A stretch of 64,000 nt of DNA, taken from the NCBI GenBank assembly GCA_002708845.1, contig PAPI01000010.1:1-64000 (forward strand), in the 5' to 3' direction. This stretch comes from Leeuwenhoekiella sp. GTDB lineage: Bacteria > Bacteroidota > Bacteroidia > Flavobacteriales > Flavobacteriaceae. Numbering within the stretch: position 1 is the first letter of the stretch; every line of letters starts with the position of its first letter. Position numbers and translations under genes: made by a program. This document shows positions 7,782 through 17,452 of the stretch, piece after piece. The notes beneath the pieces were generated by a model that worked only from the letters and a program-made list of their open reading frames with translations, was not told the origin of the DNA and searched no databases.

Positions 7782-8597
7782 CTAAACCCCCGAAAATGCT
7801 TTAAAGCCTCCGTCAACTGTTACTACAGTTCCGGTTACAAAATTGGCAGCATTGCTACACAACCACTGAATGGCTCCGTGTAAGTCTTCGGGATTACCAA
7901 ATTTACCCAAAGGTGTATGTTTTATAATCGTCTCTCCCCTTGCCGTAAGGCTACCATCAGAATTAGTAAGCAATTCCCGGTTTTGTTCGGTAAGGAAAAA
8001 ACCCGGAGCCAATGCATTTACACGGATTGGGTTTTTCATTTTTTGAGCGAACTCTACCGCCAGATATTGGGTAAGGTTTTCTATGGCTGATTTTGCTGAA
8101 GAATATCCCATTACCCGTGTAAGTGGGAGATGCGCAGACACGGAAGAAATATTAAGAATACCGGGGTTTTCTGATTTTTCAAGAAGGGGTAGAAAAACTT
8201 GGATGGGTAAAAAACTGCCAATGTAATTCAGGTCAATCACCTTACGCATGGCCTCCAAATCTACATCATGCAGGCTTTGGTCAGGAGTGATTACCGCACC
8301 TTTCATATTACCGCCAGCCGCATTGATAAGTACATCAATGTGTCCAAAATCAGATTCGAGCTTATTTTTTGCCTGCTGCAAGTCTTCTTTACGCGTTACA
8401 TCTGCAAGAATACCACTCGCCTTGTGGCCTGCATCATTAATAGCAGCGACCAGAGTATCCACTTTCGATTGGGTTCTTCCCAGAACAATAACTTGAGCCC
8501 CCTGAGCTGCAAGGAAACGGGTCATGGATTCACCAAGTACGCCGGTAGCGCCGCTTATGACTATTTTTTTATGGGTAACAGCAAGTTTTGAAATCAT
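7782..8597 (-). CDS. SDR oxidoreductase, probably D-mannonate (fructuronate) oxidoreductase type
   Basis: A 271-residue classical short-chain dehydrogenase: SGATGVLGESM is the NAD(P) loop (TGxxxGxx), NAAGG the NAG motif, a Ser at ILNISSVSAH, and YSSAKSA the catalytic YxxxK. The C-terminus has VDGG. SDRs of about 270 residues next to uronate genes in Bacteroidota often reduce fructuronate to mannonate, and this one lies beside a LacI regulator and the uronate operon. The exact substrate is inference. No mannonate dehydratase (uxuA) is in view to use its product. It is divergent from the lacI-type gene, with a candidate operator in the spacer. Confidence 0.75.
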   Translation of the reverse strand: MISKLAVTHKKIVISGATGVLGESMTRFLAAQGAQVIVLGRTQSKVDTLVAAINDAGHKASGILADVTRKEDLQQAKNKLESDFGHIDVLINAAGGNMKGAVITPDQSLHDVDLEAMRKVIDLNYIGSFLPIQVFLPLLEKSENPGILNISSVSAHLPLTRVMGYSSAKSAIENLTQYLAVEFAQKMKNPIRVNALAPGFFLTEQNRELLTNSDGSLTARGETIIKHTPLGKFGNPEDLHGAIQWLCSNAANFVTGTVVTVDGGFKAFSGV

Positions 8598-8755
8598 CCT
8601 TTTTATTAAATGTTATAATTACGCTTAAAAATACAAAAATATTATTTTTCAAGTTTGTTTACTGAAGCATAAATCGCTTAGAACAGACGCACTCCTTAGT
8701 AAAAATGGACTATCATTTCAGCTAGAAAGCGTATTTTTAACACTATGAAGAGAGT

Positions 8756-8770
8756 TGCAAACAGTTTACA
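8756..8770. promoter_or_regulatory. Candidate LacI-family operator
   Basis: TGCAAAC-A-GTTTACA is a 15-bp palindrome with one mismatch pair and has the TGnAAnCn...TTnCA shape usual for LacI-family sites. It lies 64 bp upstream of the lacI-type ATG, in the divergent spacer shared with the SDR gene, where the regulator could control both. Confidence 0.5.
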
Positions 8771-8833
8771 CCAACCCTCTAATAAATTAAAGTACTACAT
8801 CCCCAAAACCGAAATACTTCCAGATCAACAAGT

Positions 8834-9880
8834 ATGTCTCAAAAAGATAAAATAACGATTTACGACATATCGCGAAAGTTAAACATCAGCGCAGCAACCG
8901 TTTCAAGAGCTTTAAATAACAGTGCGCGGGTAAGTGCTAAAACCCGTGATCTCGTTTTGAAAACGGCCAAAGAGCTTAACTACCAACAAAACAGTCTGGC
9001 TGTAGCCCTTAAAAGCGGGCGTACCTTTAATGTTGGGGTGGTGGTTCCGTTGATTAACCGTTCCTTTTTTGCTTCCGTGATACGCGGTATTGAAGAGGAG
9101 TTAGAACCTAAAGGCTACCACGTGATCATTTGCCAAACCCACGAAGATGCCGACAAAGAAGCTCAACAATTGCAGGCTTTACTCAATACCAATATAGACG
9201 GTGTATTTATTTCGGTATCTAAAACTACTGAAGATTTAAAGCATCTCGAAGCCGTTTTAAATTCTAAAACCCCGCTTATTTTCTTTGATCGAAAAAAGGA
9301 TTTAAAAGGGGTGAGCACGGTTAGTATTGATGACTTTAAAGGGGCATACGATGCGGTTACACATCTTATCGAGCAAGGCTATTCTAAAATTATACACGTG
9401 GGAGGCGATCGCAATCTCAATATTTATGAAGACCGCTATCGTGGGTATGTCGCAGCACTTGAGGCACACCACCTCTCTAATCAAAACTTACCTGATTTTC
9501 AGATGAGCAGTAGCATAGAGTCAGGCCTTGAAGCGGTTAACCAACTTTACGATTCGCAAACCGACTTTGATGCGATTTTCTGTGCAAGTGATTACATCGC
9601 CCTGGGTTGTGTACAGGAGTTACGCAGTCGCGGAATACAAATACCTCAGGAAGTTGGAGTGGTTGGTTTTAGTAACGAACCTTTTACCAGTCATCTTGAA
9701 AACCCACTTTCTACAGTGGGGCAAACTCCCGTACTTATGGGTAAAATAGCTGCTCAGGTTTTTCTGGAACAAATCAATGCCGGTAAAGACAGTGAACCAC
9801 TTGAAAAAAACGTAGTGTTGAAGCCCGAGTTGTTCACCCGAAGTACTTCACTAAAAAAGGAACCGCTTAGGTTCCCTTGA
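8834..9880 (+). CDS. LacI-family transcriptional regulator
   Basis: A 348-residue regulator. The HTH is at residues about 8-30 (TIYDISRKLNISAATVSRAL) followed by the hinge helix (NSLAVALKSGRT). Residues about 60-340 are the periplasmic-binding-like sensor (NVGVVVPLINRSFFASVIRG, VFISVSK, FFDRKKDLKGVSTVSIDDF, CASDYIALGCVQELRSRGI, VGVVGFSNEPF). It is the only sugar-type regulator in the catabolic region, so it probably senses a uronate or KDG-like intermediate and controls the uronate operon and PUL. Its stop lies 16 bp from the convergent end of uxaA. Confidence 0.9.
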   Translation: MSQKDKITIYDISRKLNISAATVSRALNNSARVSAKTRDLVLKTAKELNYQQNSLAVALKSGRTFNVGVVVPLINRSFFASVIRGIEEELEPKGYHVIICQTHEDADKEAQQLQALLNTNIDGVFISVSKTTEDLKHLEAVLNSKTPLIFFDRKKDLKGVSTVSIDDFKGAYDAVTHLIEQGYSKIIHVGGDRNLNIYEDRYRGYVAALEAHHLSNQNLPDFQMSSSIESGLEAVNQLYDSQTDFDAIFCASDYIALGCVQELRSRGIQIPQEVGVVGFSNEPFTSHLENPLSTVGQTPVLMGKIAAQVFLEQINAGKDSEPLEKNVVLKPELFTRSTSLKKEPLRFP

Positions 9881-9896
9881 ATTCCTTTTGAAAAAT

Positions 9897-11513
9897 TTAT
9901 AGCGAAACACCGCGTTTCCACGGGATAAAATCATCCTGGCCTAAAGCATCGGCTTTCGCCTCCACTTCACCGCTAGCTACCTGAATAACATGCTCCAGAA
10001 TTTCTTCTCCCATTTCTTCAATGGTCTTTTCCCCGCGAATTACCGGGCCACTGTCTATATCAACAATATCTGGCATTCTGCGGGCAAGCGTACTGTTTGA
10101 AGCTACTTTTAAGACTGGTGCTATTGGGTTTCCGGTGGGTGTTCCCAGTCCTGTTGTAAATACTACAACATTAGCCCCAGCTCCTACCATTGCGGTGGTA
10201 CTTTCCACATCATTACCCGGAGTACAAAGCAGATTTAATCCCGGTTTTGTGACGTATTCTCCATAATCCAAAATTGCCTGTATGGGCGATGTCCCACCTT
10301 TTTTAGCAGCACCGGCAGATTTCATAGCATCGGTAATAAGGCCATCTTTGATATTACCCGGCGACGGATTCATATCAAAACCAGAACCCGCATCGACTGC
10401 AGATTTTTCGTAATCCTTCATCAACTGCATAAAGCGTTTGGCATCGTCCTCATTTACGCATCGGTTCACCAACTCCTGCTCTACTCCGCACAATTCAGGA
10501 AACTCCGACAAGATGGGAGAACCACCCAAAGCGGCCAACAAATCGGAGGCATAACCCAAAGCGGGGTTTGCAGAAATTCCTGAAAAGCCATCAGATCCGC
10601 CACACTCCAGTCCCATTTTCAACTTGGACAAAGGTGCCGGTTTGCGCTCAATTTGGTTTGCTTTCTTTATACCTTCAAACGATTCTTTGATGATTTTAGA
10701 GAGCATAAGCTCTACGGTTCCTTCCTGCTGTTGTTCGTAAATCAATACCGGTTTCTTCAAATCCGGATTCTTTTCGCTCAATGCATTTTTAAAAATATCG
10801 ATCTGTAAATTTTGACAACCCAAACTTAAAACCGTCGCTCCTGCAACGTTGGGATTATTCACATAGCCCGCCAGCAATTTGGAAAGCGAAACAGCATCCT
10901 GACGTATGCCTCCGCAACCACCCTGATGGGTAATAAATTTGACTTCAATATTTTTAAAAATTGCCTCTTCGGTTTCAGCTTCGGCGATGGCGGTATCTTC
11001 AGGTGCTCCGGTAATTAAATTACGTAACAACTGCCGCTGTTTGCTGGCTTTATGAAAAGAGAGTTCTTTTTCAAAAACATCTTTGAGCAATTCAATATTT
11101 CGGTTTTCGCAGAATACAAGCGGAAAAAACAACCAGACATTTTGAGTTCCTACCTGACCATCTTCGCGGTGATACCCCATAAAAGTGCGGTCTTTCCACT
11201 TAGAGATATCAGGAGCATTCCAGGAAGTCGTTTCGGTTTTTTGAGAAACGGAGCTGGCTTCGTGTTTCACATTTTCGGTAGTTAGCAGCCCACCCTTGTC
11301 AATAGGACTAAGCGCTTTACCTACCAAAACCCCATACATATAAATGGAATCCCCGGCAGCCAAATCAACCAGAGCGATCTTGTGTTTTGCCTTCGAGTCA
11401 CTTAAAATTTTAATGGATTCCCCCTCAAAATCAACCGCATCGCCTGTATACAAATCAACCAGCGCCACTGCGACATTATCCTGAGGCTGTACTTTTATCA
11501 ATTTACTTTTCAT
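9897..11513 (-). CDS. uxaA: Altronate dehydratase
   Basis: A 538-residue enzyme converting D-altronate to 2-keto-3-deoxygluconate, the last isomerase-pathway step for galacturonate. Residues 1-90 are the SAF domain (KLIKVQPQDNVAVAL, then AGDSIYMYG), and the rest is the UxaA C-terminal domain with FMGYHREDGQVGTQN, the HQGGCGG motif, SLGCQN and MGLECGGSDGFSG; the Cys residues fit the iron-dependent active site. The length fits full-length UxaA (about 495-550). It is the last gene of the operon that starts with kduI; 33 bp separate it from uxaB. Confidence 0.95.
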   Translation of the reverse strand: MKSKLIKVQPQDNVAVALVDLYTGDAVDFEGESIKILSDSKAKHKIALVDLAAGDSIYMYGVLVGKALSPIDKGGLLTTENVKHEASSVSQKTETTSWNAPDISKWKDRTFMGYHREDGQVGTQNVWLFFPLVFCENRNIELLKDVFEKELSFHKASKQRQLLRNLITGAPEDTAIAEAETEEAIFKNIEVKFITHQGGCGGIRQDAVSLSKLLAGYVNNPNVAGATVLSLGCQNLQIDIFKNALSEKNPDLKKPVLIYEQQQEGTVELMLSKIIKESFEGIKKANQIERKPAPLSKLKMGLECGGSDGFSGISANPALGYASDLLAALGGSPILSEFPELCGVEQELVNRCVNEDDAKRFMQLMKDYEKSAVDAGSGFDMNPSPGNIKDGLITDAMKSAGAAKKGGTSPIQAILDYGEYVTKPGLNLLCTPGNDVESTTAMVGAGANVVVFTTGLGTPTGNPIAPVLKVASNSTLARRMPDIVDIDSGPVIRGEKTIEEMGEEILEHVIQVASGEVEAKADALGQDDFIPWKRGVSL

Positions 11514-11546
11514 AATCTTATAAATATCTTTAGGACCTGACTGCTC

Positions 11547-13001
11547 TTAAGCCTTGCTATAACGCGCCGCAAATTGAATAAAACCGTCCTTGATGCCTTG
11601 TTTTTCGATCAGTTCAAGTGCCCGTGTAATTTCAGAAGTTAATCTTTCCACATTATTTAAATCCTGATCCCAAAACGCATTCTCACTTAAAATACGCTGA
11701 GCGATTTTATTAGGATCATTTGTTTTCCAAACCTCATCAAAAAATGCAACCACTGCAGCATCATCCTGAATGGGAAGTTTTCGGCCCTGCCACACCCCTT
11801 TATAAAAACGAATGAGGCAAGCTAAAGCAAAAGTGAGATGCTCTGGCAATCGATTGTATTTAGTTTGATAAGCAAGTAAACTCGGTAAGACACGCACTTT
11901 AAATTTAGATACAGTATTGAGCGCGATGCTCGATAGCTGATGTTTGATAAACGGATTGCGGAAGCGATCAAACACCGCATTGGCAAATTGAGTAAGCTCT
12001 TCTTCAGATAAATCGAGGGTTGGGTTAATTTCTTTGAAGACGGCATCGCGAACAAAACTTCCGGTAAACTCATGGTCTACCGTTTCTTTTACCGTCCCAG
12101 TACCGAATAAGATCGAAAACGGAACCATCGTAGTATGCGCTCCATTCAAAATACGCACTTTACGGGTGCGGTAGGGTTGCATATCTTTTACAACTACCAC
12201 ATTCTCATCGATCTGATCAAAAGGAATTTTCGCTTTCAATTGCTCATCCCCTTCAATCACCCAAAGCAAAAAGGTTTCGGCAGAAACAATAAGCTTGTCT
12301 TTAAATGCTAACTGACTTTGATAGGTGTCTATATCGTCTTTGGGATAACCCGGTACGATACGGTCTACGAGTGTATTGTGAAAGCTGTTTGCTGTTTCAA
12401 TCCAGGATTTAAAGGCACCACCCAAATCCCATAAGTCTGCATACTGAAGAATTATTTTCTTAAGCGTATCTGCATTGTGGTTGATCAATTCACAGGGAAT
12501 GATCGTAAGGCCTTTGTCATTAGATCCTGCGAAATGCTCAAAACGGCGATACAGCAAAGCGGTTACTTTGGCCGGAAAACTGTTGTGCGGTGTTCCATCA
12601 AGCGTATCGTTTTCGTCAAAGCTGATTCCGGCTTCGGTGGTGTTGGAGATTAAAAACTGAAGCTCTTTTTCTTCGGCTAATGCCAAATAAGCCTTGTAAT
12701 CTGCATACGGGTTAAGCCCCTGTTGCACACAGGAAATGGTGTGAATCTCTTCGGTTTCCGTGCCGTTCTTTATTCCGCGTAAAAACAAATTATACAGACC
12801 ATCCTGCTCATTCAAAATATCGATGAGTCCGTCTGGCAAGGGTTGAATTACGGCAACTCCGGCATCAAAACCGGCTTCAGCATTCAATTTATTAATGATG
12901 TAATCAACAAATGCGCGTAAAAAATTGCCCTCCCCATATTGAATGACTTTAATGGGAAGTTTTTGAGTATAACCGGCATTTGCCCGATTTAGATTTTTCA
13001 T
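11547..13001 (-). CDS. uxaB: Tagaturonate reductase
   Basis: A 484-residue NAD-dependent enzyme of the mannitol dehydrogenase family that reduces tagaturonate to altronate. The Rossmann entry is VIQYGEGNFLRAFVDY, and the catalytic helix region contains RKVRILNGAHTTMVPF, where Lys, Asn and His are the family's active-site residues. Length and the ILNGAHT motif match UxaB; fructuronate reductase (UxuB) of the same superfamily is possible, but the neighbouring uxaA supports the altronate pathway. Confidence 0.92.
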   Translation of the reverse strand: MKNLNRANAGYTQKLPIKVIQYGEGNFLRAFVDYIINKLNAEAGFDAGVAVIQPLPDGLIDILNEQDGLYNLFLRGIKNGTETEEIHTISCVQQGLNPYADYKAYLALAEEKELQFLISNTTEAGISFDENDTLDGTPHNSFPAKVTALLYRRFEHFAGSNDKGLTIIPCELINHNADTLKKIILQYADLWDLGGAFKSWIETANSFHNTLVDRIVPGYPKDDIDTYQSQLAFKDKLIVSAETFLLWVIEGDEQLKAKIPFDQIDENVVVVKDMQPYRTRKVRILNGAHTTMVPFSILFGTGTVKETVDHEFTGSFVRDAVFKEINPTLDLSEEELTQFANAVFDRFRNPFIKHQLSSIALNTVSKFKVRVLPSLLAYQTKYNRLPEHLTFALACLIRFYKGVWQGRKLPIQDDAAVVAFFDEVWKTNDPNKIAQRILSENAFWDQDLNNVERLTSEITRALELIEKQGIKDGFIQFAARYSKA

Positions 13002-13015
13002 AGTTAATGCGTTTA

Positions 13016-14302
13016 TTATTCAAATAATGAAGGTAACCACAGGCTGATAGCCGGGATAAAGGTTACCATAAGCAATACAATAGCCATCACGGCATAAAGA
13101 GGAAGCAGAGGCTTCATAATCTTTTGGATGGACGTTTTAGCCACTCCTACTCCAATGAATAGCACAGCTCCCACCGGAGGCGTACATAAGCCTACGCAAA
13201 GATTCATCACCATCATAATCCCAAATTGCACGGGTTCTACCCCCATACTGGTTACCACCGGTAAAAAAATCGGCGTAAAAATGAGAACCGCCGGGGTCAT
13301 ATCCATAAAGGTACCCACAAATAAGAGCAGGATATTAATGATAATCAGAATCACAAATTTATTGTCGCTTAATGCTAGAAGAGCAGCACTTACATTTTGT
13401 GGAATGTTCTCAAAAGACATCACCCACGACATACTCATCGAAGTAGCGATAAGCAACATTACTATTGCCGTAGTTCCTACCGAATTCAGAAAAATGCTCT
13501 TAAGCCCGGAGATTTTCAATTCCCCGTAAATGAAGGAAAGCACCAGAGTATACAAAACCGCAATTCCTGAAGCTTCGGTAGCTGTAAAAATACCGGTGAT
13601 GATTCCACCGATTACCACAACAAGCAACAGCAAACTGGGTAGTGCATCTAAAAAGGTTTTTATAATCAACTTAAAACTGCTGCGCTCTCCGGCCGGATAT
13701 CCTTTTTTCTTAATCCAAAAAGTGGCTACCAACATCAAAGCCAGTCCCATTAAAATACCCGGAATGTAACCCGCCAAAAACAGCGAAGCAATCGAAACCC
13801 CGCCGCTCGCAAGAGAATAAACAATTAAAATGTTTGAAGGCGGAATGATCAAACCGGTAGTTGACGAGGTGATATTTATAGCTGCTCCAAATTCTTTAGA
13901 ATAGTTTTCCTTTTCCATAAAAGGTCCCAGAATACCACCAATGGCTGAAGTCGCAGCCACCGCAGAACCCGAGATTGCACCAAAAAGCATCGCCGCAATG
14001 ACATTTACGTAAATGAGTCCGCCGGGAAGGGCGCCCATTAAGGCTTTAGCAAAATTGATAAGCCTGATCGCAATCCCTCCCTGATTCATAACCTGGCCTG
14101 CCAATACAAAGAGCGGTATGGCTAACAGCGAAAAGCTATCGAGCCCTGTAGCCATACGTTGTGCAATGGTTGTAAAACTCGCCAATGAGTCTATGGAAAT
14201 CATAATGGTACACAGGCACGAAATCCCAATAGACCAGGCTACGGGTACACCAATCGCCAAAAGCACAAAAAATACCAGAACCAATACTACAATCTCAATC
14301 AT
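13016..14302 (-). CDS. dctM: TRAP transporter large permease (DctM)
   Basis: A 428-residue polytopic protein with about twelve hydrophobic segments. Family landmarks are PLFVLAGQVMNQGGIA, AMLFGAISGSAVAATSAIG, NITSSTTGLIIPPSN and CVGLCTPPVG. It is the ion-coupled transport subunit that carries the substrate across the inner membrane. It overlaps dctQ by 4 bp (ATGA) and sits within the uronate operon, so the substrate is probably a uronate monomer or unsaturated disaccharide. Confidence 0.95.
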   Translation of the reverse strand: MIEIVVLVLVFFVLLAIGVPVAWSIGISCLCTIMISIDSLASFTTIAQRMATGLDSFSLLAIPLFVLAGQVMNQGGIAIRLINFAKALMGALPGGLIYVNVIAAMLFGAISGSAVAATSAIGGILGPFMEKENYSKEFGAAINITSSTTGLIIPPSNILIVYSLASGGVSIASLFLAGYIPGILMGLALMLVATFWIKKKGYPAGERSSFKLIIKTFLDALPSLLLLVVVIGGIITGIFTATEASGIAVLYTLVLSFIYGELKISGLKSIFLNSVGTTAIVMLLIATSMSMSWVMSFENIPQNVSAALLALSDNKFVILIIINILLLFVGTFMDMTPAVLIFTPIFLPVVTSMGVEPVQFGIMMVMNLCVGLCTPPVGAVLFIGVGVAKTSIQKIMKPLLPLYAVMAIVLLMVTFIPAISLWLPSLFE

Positions 14303-14769
14303 GATAACAGGTATTTTTTAGGGTTAGCTAATTCGATGACTTTGTAAACGATAACTAAGACGCCACTCAAGGGTAACACCATATACACATAACCCAGTGG
14401 AATAGCCAATGCTGCTGAGCTTTGTCCCAACTCGAAGTTTACGTAAACCAGGTTACCACCTCCGATGATCATTGCAAAAATGGCAAACAGGATAATCAGG
14501 ATATTAATCCCGATACGCAGTTTAATCCGATTTTTCTCGTTGAGTTTAGGCGGAAGAATATTAATGGCTAAATGATCTTGCTGTCCTGAAGCATAAGCGG
14601 CTCCCAGAATACCGATCCAAATTAACAGAAATCGCGCTATTTCTTCGGTAAAGGAGCTGGCAGATTGCAATACATAGCGCGAAAACACCTGCCAAAGCAC
14701 AGCGATAACGATTGCAGCCATTAAAAAAACCAAAACCGAACCTAATATTTTATCTAATGTTTTTTTCAT
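14299..14769 (-). CDS. dctQ: TRAP transporter small permease (DctQ)
   Basis: A 156-residue protein with four hydrophobic segments (about residues 10-32, 45-62, 85-107 and 123-147). The family motif SSFTEEIARFLLIWIGILGA is present at about residue 37, followed by HLAINIL. It pairs with DctM. Its start is 1 bp from the dctP stop and its end overlaps dctM, which shows translational coupling. Confidence 0.92.
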   Translation of the reverse strand: MKKTLDKILGSVLVFLMAAIVIAVLWQVFSRYVLQSASSFTEEIARFLLIWIGILGAAYASGQQDHLAINILPPKLNEKNRIKLRIGINILIILFAIFAMIIGGGNLVYVNFELGQSSAALAIPLGYVYMVLPLSGVLVIVYKVIELANPKKYLLS

Positions 14770-14770
14770 C

Positions 14771-15760
14771 TTAATTGGTAGTTACGTTCTGTATTTCTTC
14801 AATAAGGCGTTTCATTTCAGGATTTTGTTTGAACTCCTCGTACATGGGCTTTACCAGTTCCCTGAAGGACTCTTTATCAGGATAGGTGACCTCAACCCCG
14901 GCTTTTTTGATTTCGGTAAGGGCTTCCATTTCAGCCTCGTGCCAAATTTCTTTTTCAAATTCTGCCGACTCCATTGCGGCTTCTTTAACCCATTTTTGTT
15001 CCTCAGGAGAAAGGTCATTCCACAGCAAAGTGCCTATCAAGAGCTCATCAGGTAATGCAGTATGCTCATCCACCAGATAGTATTTACACACCTCATAATG
15101 GTGTGACAGGTAAAAACTAGGCAAGTTATTTTCAGCACCATCAACCACACCCTGTTGCAAAGCAGTGTAAAGTTCGCCCCAGGAAATAGGTGTGGGAGAG
15201 CCTCCCAAATTTTTAACCATATTGATTGCTGTCTGACTTTCCATCACCCGCAATTTGAGACCTTGAAGATCCTGCGGACTTTCAATAGGCTCTTTGGTAT
15301 AAAAACTACGGCTTCCGGCATCGTAAAAGGTAAGTCCCTTTAAACGCTGGGGAACACTTGCATTGAGCAATTCTTCTCCAATTGGTCCTTCTAAAACATC
15401 AAAACGATGCGCGGCGTCTCTAAATAAGAATGGAAGCCCAAAAACCTTGAGCTGAGGTGCAAAATTTTCAAGTACTCCGGTAGAAACTTTGGTCATCCCA
15501 AGACTTCCTATTTGCAAAAGCTCCAGGCACTCGCGTTCTGATCCCAATTGCTGACTGGGATAAATATCCAGGCTCATTTTACCTCCTGATTTTTCAGCCA
15601 GTCTTTCGCCCATAAATACCATAGCTTTATGAACGGGATGAGAAACGTCAAGTCCGTGAGCCAGTTTAATGACGCGTTTGTTTGAAGTTTCGGCACATCC
15701 CAAAAACTGAAGAATCACCACAGCAAAAAACAATACTCTTACGAATGGCGACTTTATCAT
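14771..15760 (-). CDS. dctP: TRAP substrate-binding lipoprotein (DctP)
   Basis: A 329-residue DctP-family receptor. The N-terminal signal ends in the lipobox LQFLGC, with Cys22 as the likely lipidated residue; most proteobacterial DctP proteins are soluble instead. Family motifs include IKLAHGLDVSHPVHKAM, GGKMSLDIYPSQQLG, LRVMESQTAINMVKNLGG and GVVDGAENN. The Arg of LRVMES is the residue that binds the substrate carboxylate in this family. It overlaps the KDPG aldolase gene by 4 bp. Confidence 0.92.
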   Translation of the reverse strand: MIKSPFVRVLFFAVVILQFLGCAETSNKRVIKLAHGLDVSHPVHKAMVFMGERLAEKSGGKMSLDIYPSQQLGSERECLELLQIGSLGMTKVSTGVLENFAPQLKVFGLPFLFRDAAHRFDVLEGPIGEELLNASVPQRLKGLTFYDAGSRSFYTKEPIESPQDLQGLKLRVMESQTAINMVKNLGGSPTPISWGELYTALQQGVVDGAENNLPSFYLSHHYEVCKYYLVDEHTALPDELLIGTLLWNDLSPEEQKWVKEAAMESAEFEKEIWHEAEMEALTEIKKAGVEVTYPDKESFRELVKPMYEEFKQNPEMKRLIEEIQNVTTN

Positions 15761-16428
15761 GAACGTAAATTTTTGACTAGGCCTAAAGCATCTTTAATGG
15801 TAGAGGTTATAACCGGATAATCATAAGCTCCGGAACTATTCTTTACGAAAAGTTTAGAACCGATACCCACGCAATGCACGCCGGCATCAAACCAGGTTTT
15901 CAGATTCTCTTCGGTAGGACTCACACCGCCGGTGGGCATAATACTGGCCCAAGGCAACGGACCTTTCACCGCTTTTACAAAAGCGGGACCTCCCACCTGA
16001 GCTCCAGGGAAAATCTTTACAACCTCAGCACCCAGCTCCAAAGCGTGAGCGATTTCGGTCACCGAACCACAACCCGGCATCCACCCTACTTTTCTTCGGT
16101 TGCATACTTTGGCCATCTCTTCGGTTACTATGGGCGAGACAATAAAATCTGCTCCCAGTTGCATGTATAAAGCCGCAGTAGCCGCATCCAATACCGAACC
16201 AACGCCCATAATCATTCCGTCAAGCTCCGCTTTAGCATACTTATTTAGTGCGCTAAAAACTTCGTGGGCATAATCGCCACGGTTTGTAAATTCGAACGTA
16301 CGCAGACCGCCGTCGTAGCAGGCCTTTAAGACTTGTTTACAAACCTCAATATCCTTGTGGTAAAAAACGGGAACGATGCCGTTTTCCTGCATCTGTAAAA
16401 CCGTTTCTATACGTGTATATGTTGCCAT
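15757..16428 (-). CDS. eda: 2-keto-3-deoxy-6-phosphogluconate aldolase
   Basis: A 223-residue class I aldolase cleaving KDPG to pyruvate and glyceraldehyde-3-phosphate. GIVPVFYHKD is the N-terminal strand; the Schiff-base lysine is in AEVVKIFPGAQVGGP, and GVGSVLDAATA, WMPGCGSVTE and PTGGVSP are the phosphate and substrate loops. Some family members also cleave 4-hydroxy-2-oxoglutarate. It ends the Entner-Doudoroff-type branch supplied by kdgK immediately upstream (10-bp gap). Confidence 0.93.
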   Translation of the reverse strand: MATYTRIETVLQMQENGIVPVFYHKDIEVCKQVLKACYDGGLRTFEFTNRGDYAHEVFSALNKYAKAELDGMIMGVGSVLDAATAALYMQLGADFIVSPIVTEEMAKVCNRRKVGWMPGCGSVTEIAHALELGAEVVKIFPGAQVGGPAFVKAVKGPLPWASIMPTGGVSPTEENLKTWFDAGVHCVGIGSKLFVKNSSGAYDYPVITSTIKDALGLVKNLRS

Positions 16429-16438
16429 TTGTGTGTTT

Positions 16439-17452
16439 TTATCGTTTAATGCGTCCGCCGGTGTTGCCTTGCATGACTTCTTTGATTTCTGTAACCGAAA
16501 CCAGATTGACGTCTCCCAAAATCGTATGCTTTAAAGCACAGGCTGCATTCGCAAAATCTAAAGCCGTAGCGACATCAAAATGACGCAAGCCATAAATAAG
16601 TCCGGCTGCATACGCATCACCGGTACCTATGCGGTCTACCACCTGCGTAATTTCGAGTTCCTGAGTTTCGAGATATTCCCCGTCTACCCATGCCCGACCG
16701 TATATTTTTTGCCAGGAAGCACTTACCCCGGTTCTGATCTTGTCGAAAACCTGAGTAATATTTGGGTATTGCTGTATTAATTCCTGAGCTGCAGCGACGA
16801 AGCCGTTTTTGTCAGGGTCAAATGAAGTTCCCAGAATTTCGTTTATCTCATTTACGCCTCCAATAAAAATAGTGGAAAGACCTACCAGTTCTTTAAGAAC
16901 TTCCTGCCCATTACGACCGTATTGCCATAAATTGCTACGGTATGCAGGATCTGCAGTGATGTGTAATCCTTTCGCTTGCGCGGAAACTAAAGCGGCTTTA
17001 AGCGCCTGATACGCATTTTCTGAAATTGCAGGTGAAATACCAGTCCAATGAAAGAAATCTGCATCCTCAAATTCAGTATTCCAGTCGATTTGATCTGCCT
17101 CAATATTTGCAAAAGAACCGTGTAGTCGATTGTAAGCAATCTGACTGCTACGCATCGCAGAACCTACTTCTAAAACATATTGCCCAATGGGGTGATTGAC
17201 CTTTTGAACAGAAGATACATCGAGTCCATACTGGCGCATACTCGCAATTGCAGCCTCCCCTACCAAATCATTTGAAACTGCCGTTATATGTTTAACCGGT
17301 TCGCCCAGATACGCCAGGGAAGCCCCAACGTTCATCTCTGTTCCCCCAAAGAAAAAGTCGAGGGATTTGGCCTGCATCAATTTGCGGTTTTCAGCGGGTG
17401 AAAGGCGTAATAGAACCTCTCCAAATGTGATTATTTTTTTAGGCTGACTCAT
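16439..17452 (-). CDS. kdgK: 2-keto-3-deoxygluconate kinase
   Basis: A 337-residue PfkB-family sugar kinase that phosphorylates KDG to KDPG. The N-terminus is ITFGEVLLRLSP, then FFGGTEMNVGASLAYLG (substrate lid with GG), and the C-terminal PfkB signature DRIGTGDAYAAGLIYG contains the catalytic Asp. It overlaps uxaC by 1 bp (TAATG) and precedes eda, which supports KDG as the substrate over other sugars. Confidence 0.92.
   Translation of the reverse strand: MSQPKKIITFGEVLLRLSPAENRKLMQAKSLDFFFGGTEMNVGASLAYLGEPVKHITAVSNDLVGEAAIASMRQYGLDVSSVQKVNHPIGQYVLEVGSAMRSSQIAYNRLHGSFANIEADQIDWNTEFEDADFFHWTGISPAISENAYQALKAALVSAQAKGLHITADPAYRSNLWQYGRNGQEVLKELVGLSTIFIGGVNEINEILGTSFDPDKNGFVAAAQELIQQYPNITQVFDKIRTGVSASWQKIYGRAWVDGEYLETQELEITQVVDRIGTGDAYAAGLIYGLRHFDVATALDFANAACALKHTILGDVNLVSVTEIKEVMQGNTGGRIKR

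Noticed and set aside
9859-9875. GGAACC-N5-GGTTCC hairpin at the 3' end of lacI as a terminator
   Set aside because: The stem is only 6 bp, lies inside the coding sequence and is not followed by a good T-run.
13128-13769. Two open frames of 133 and 79 codons opposite dctM
   Set aside because: They are mirror frames of a long membrane-protein gene and have no start context or homology that I recognise.
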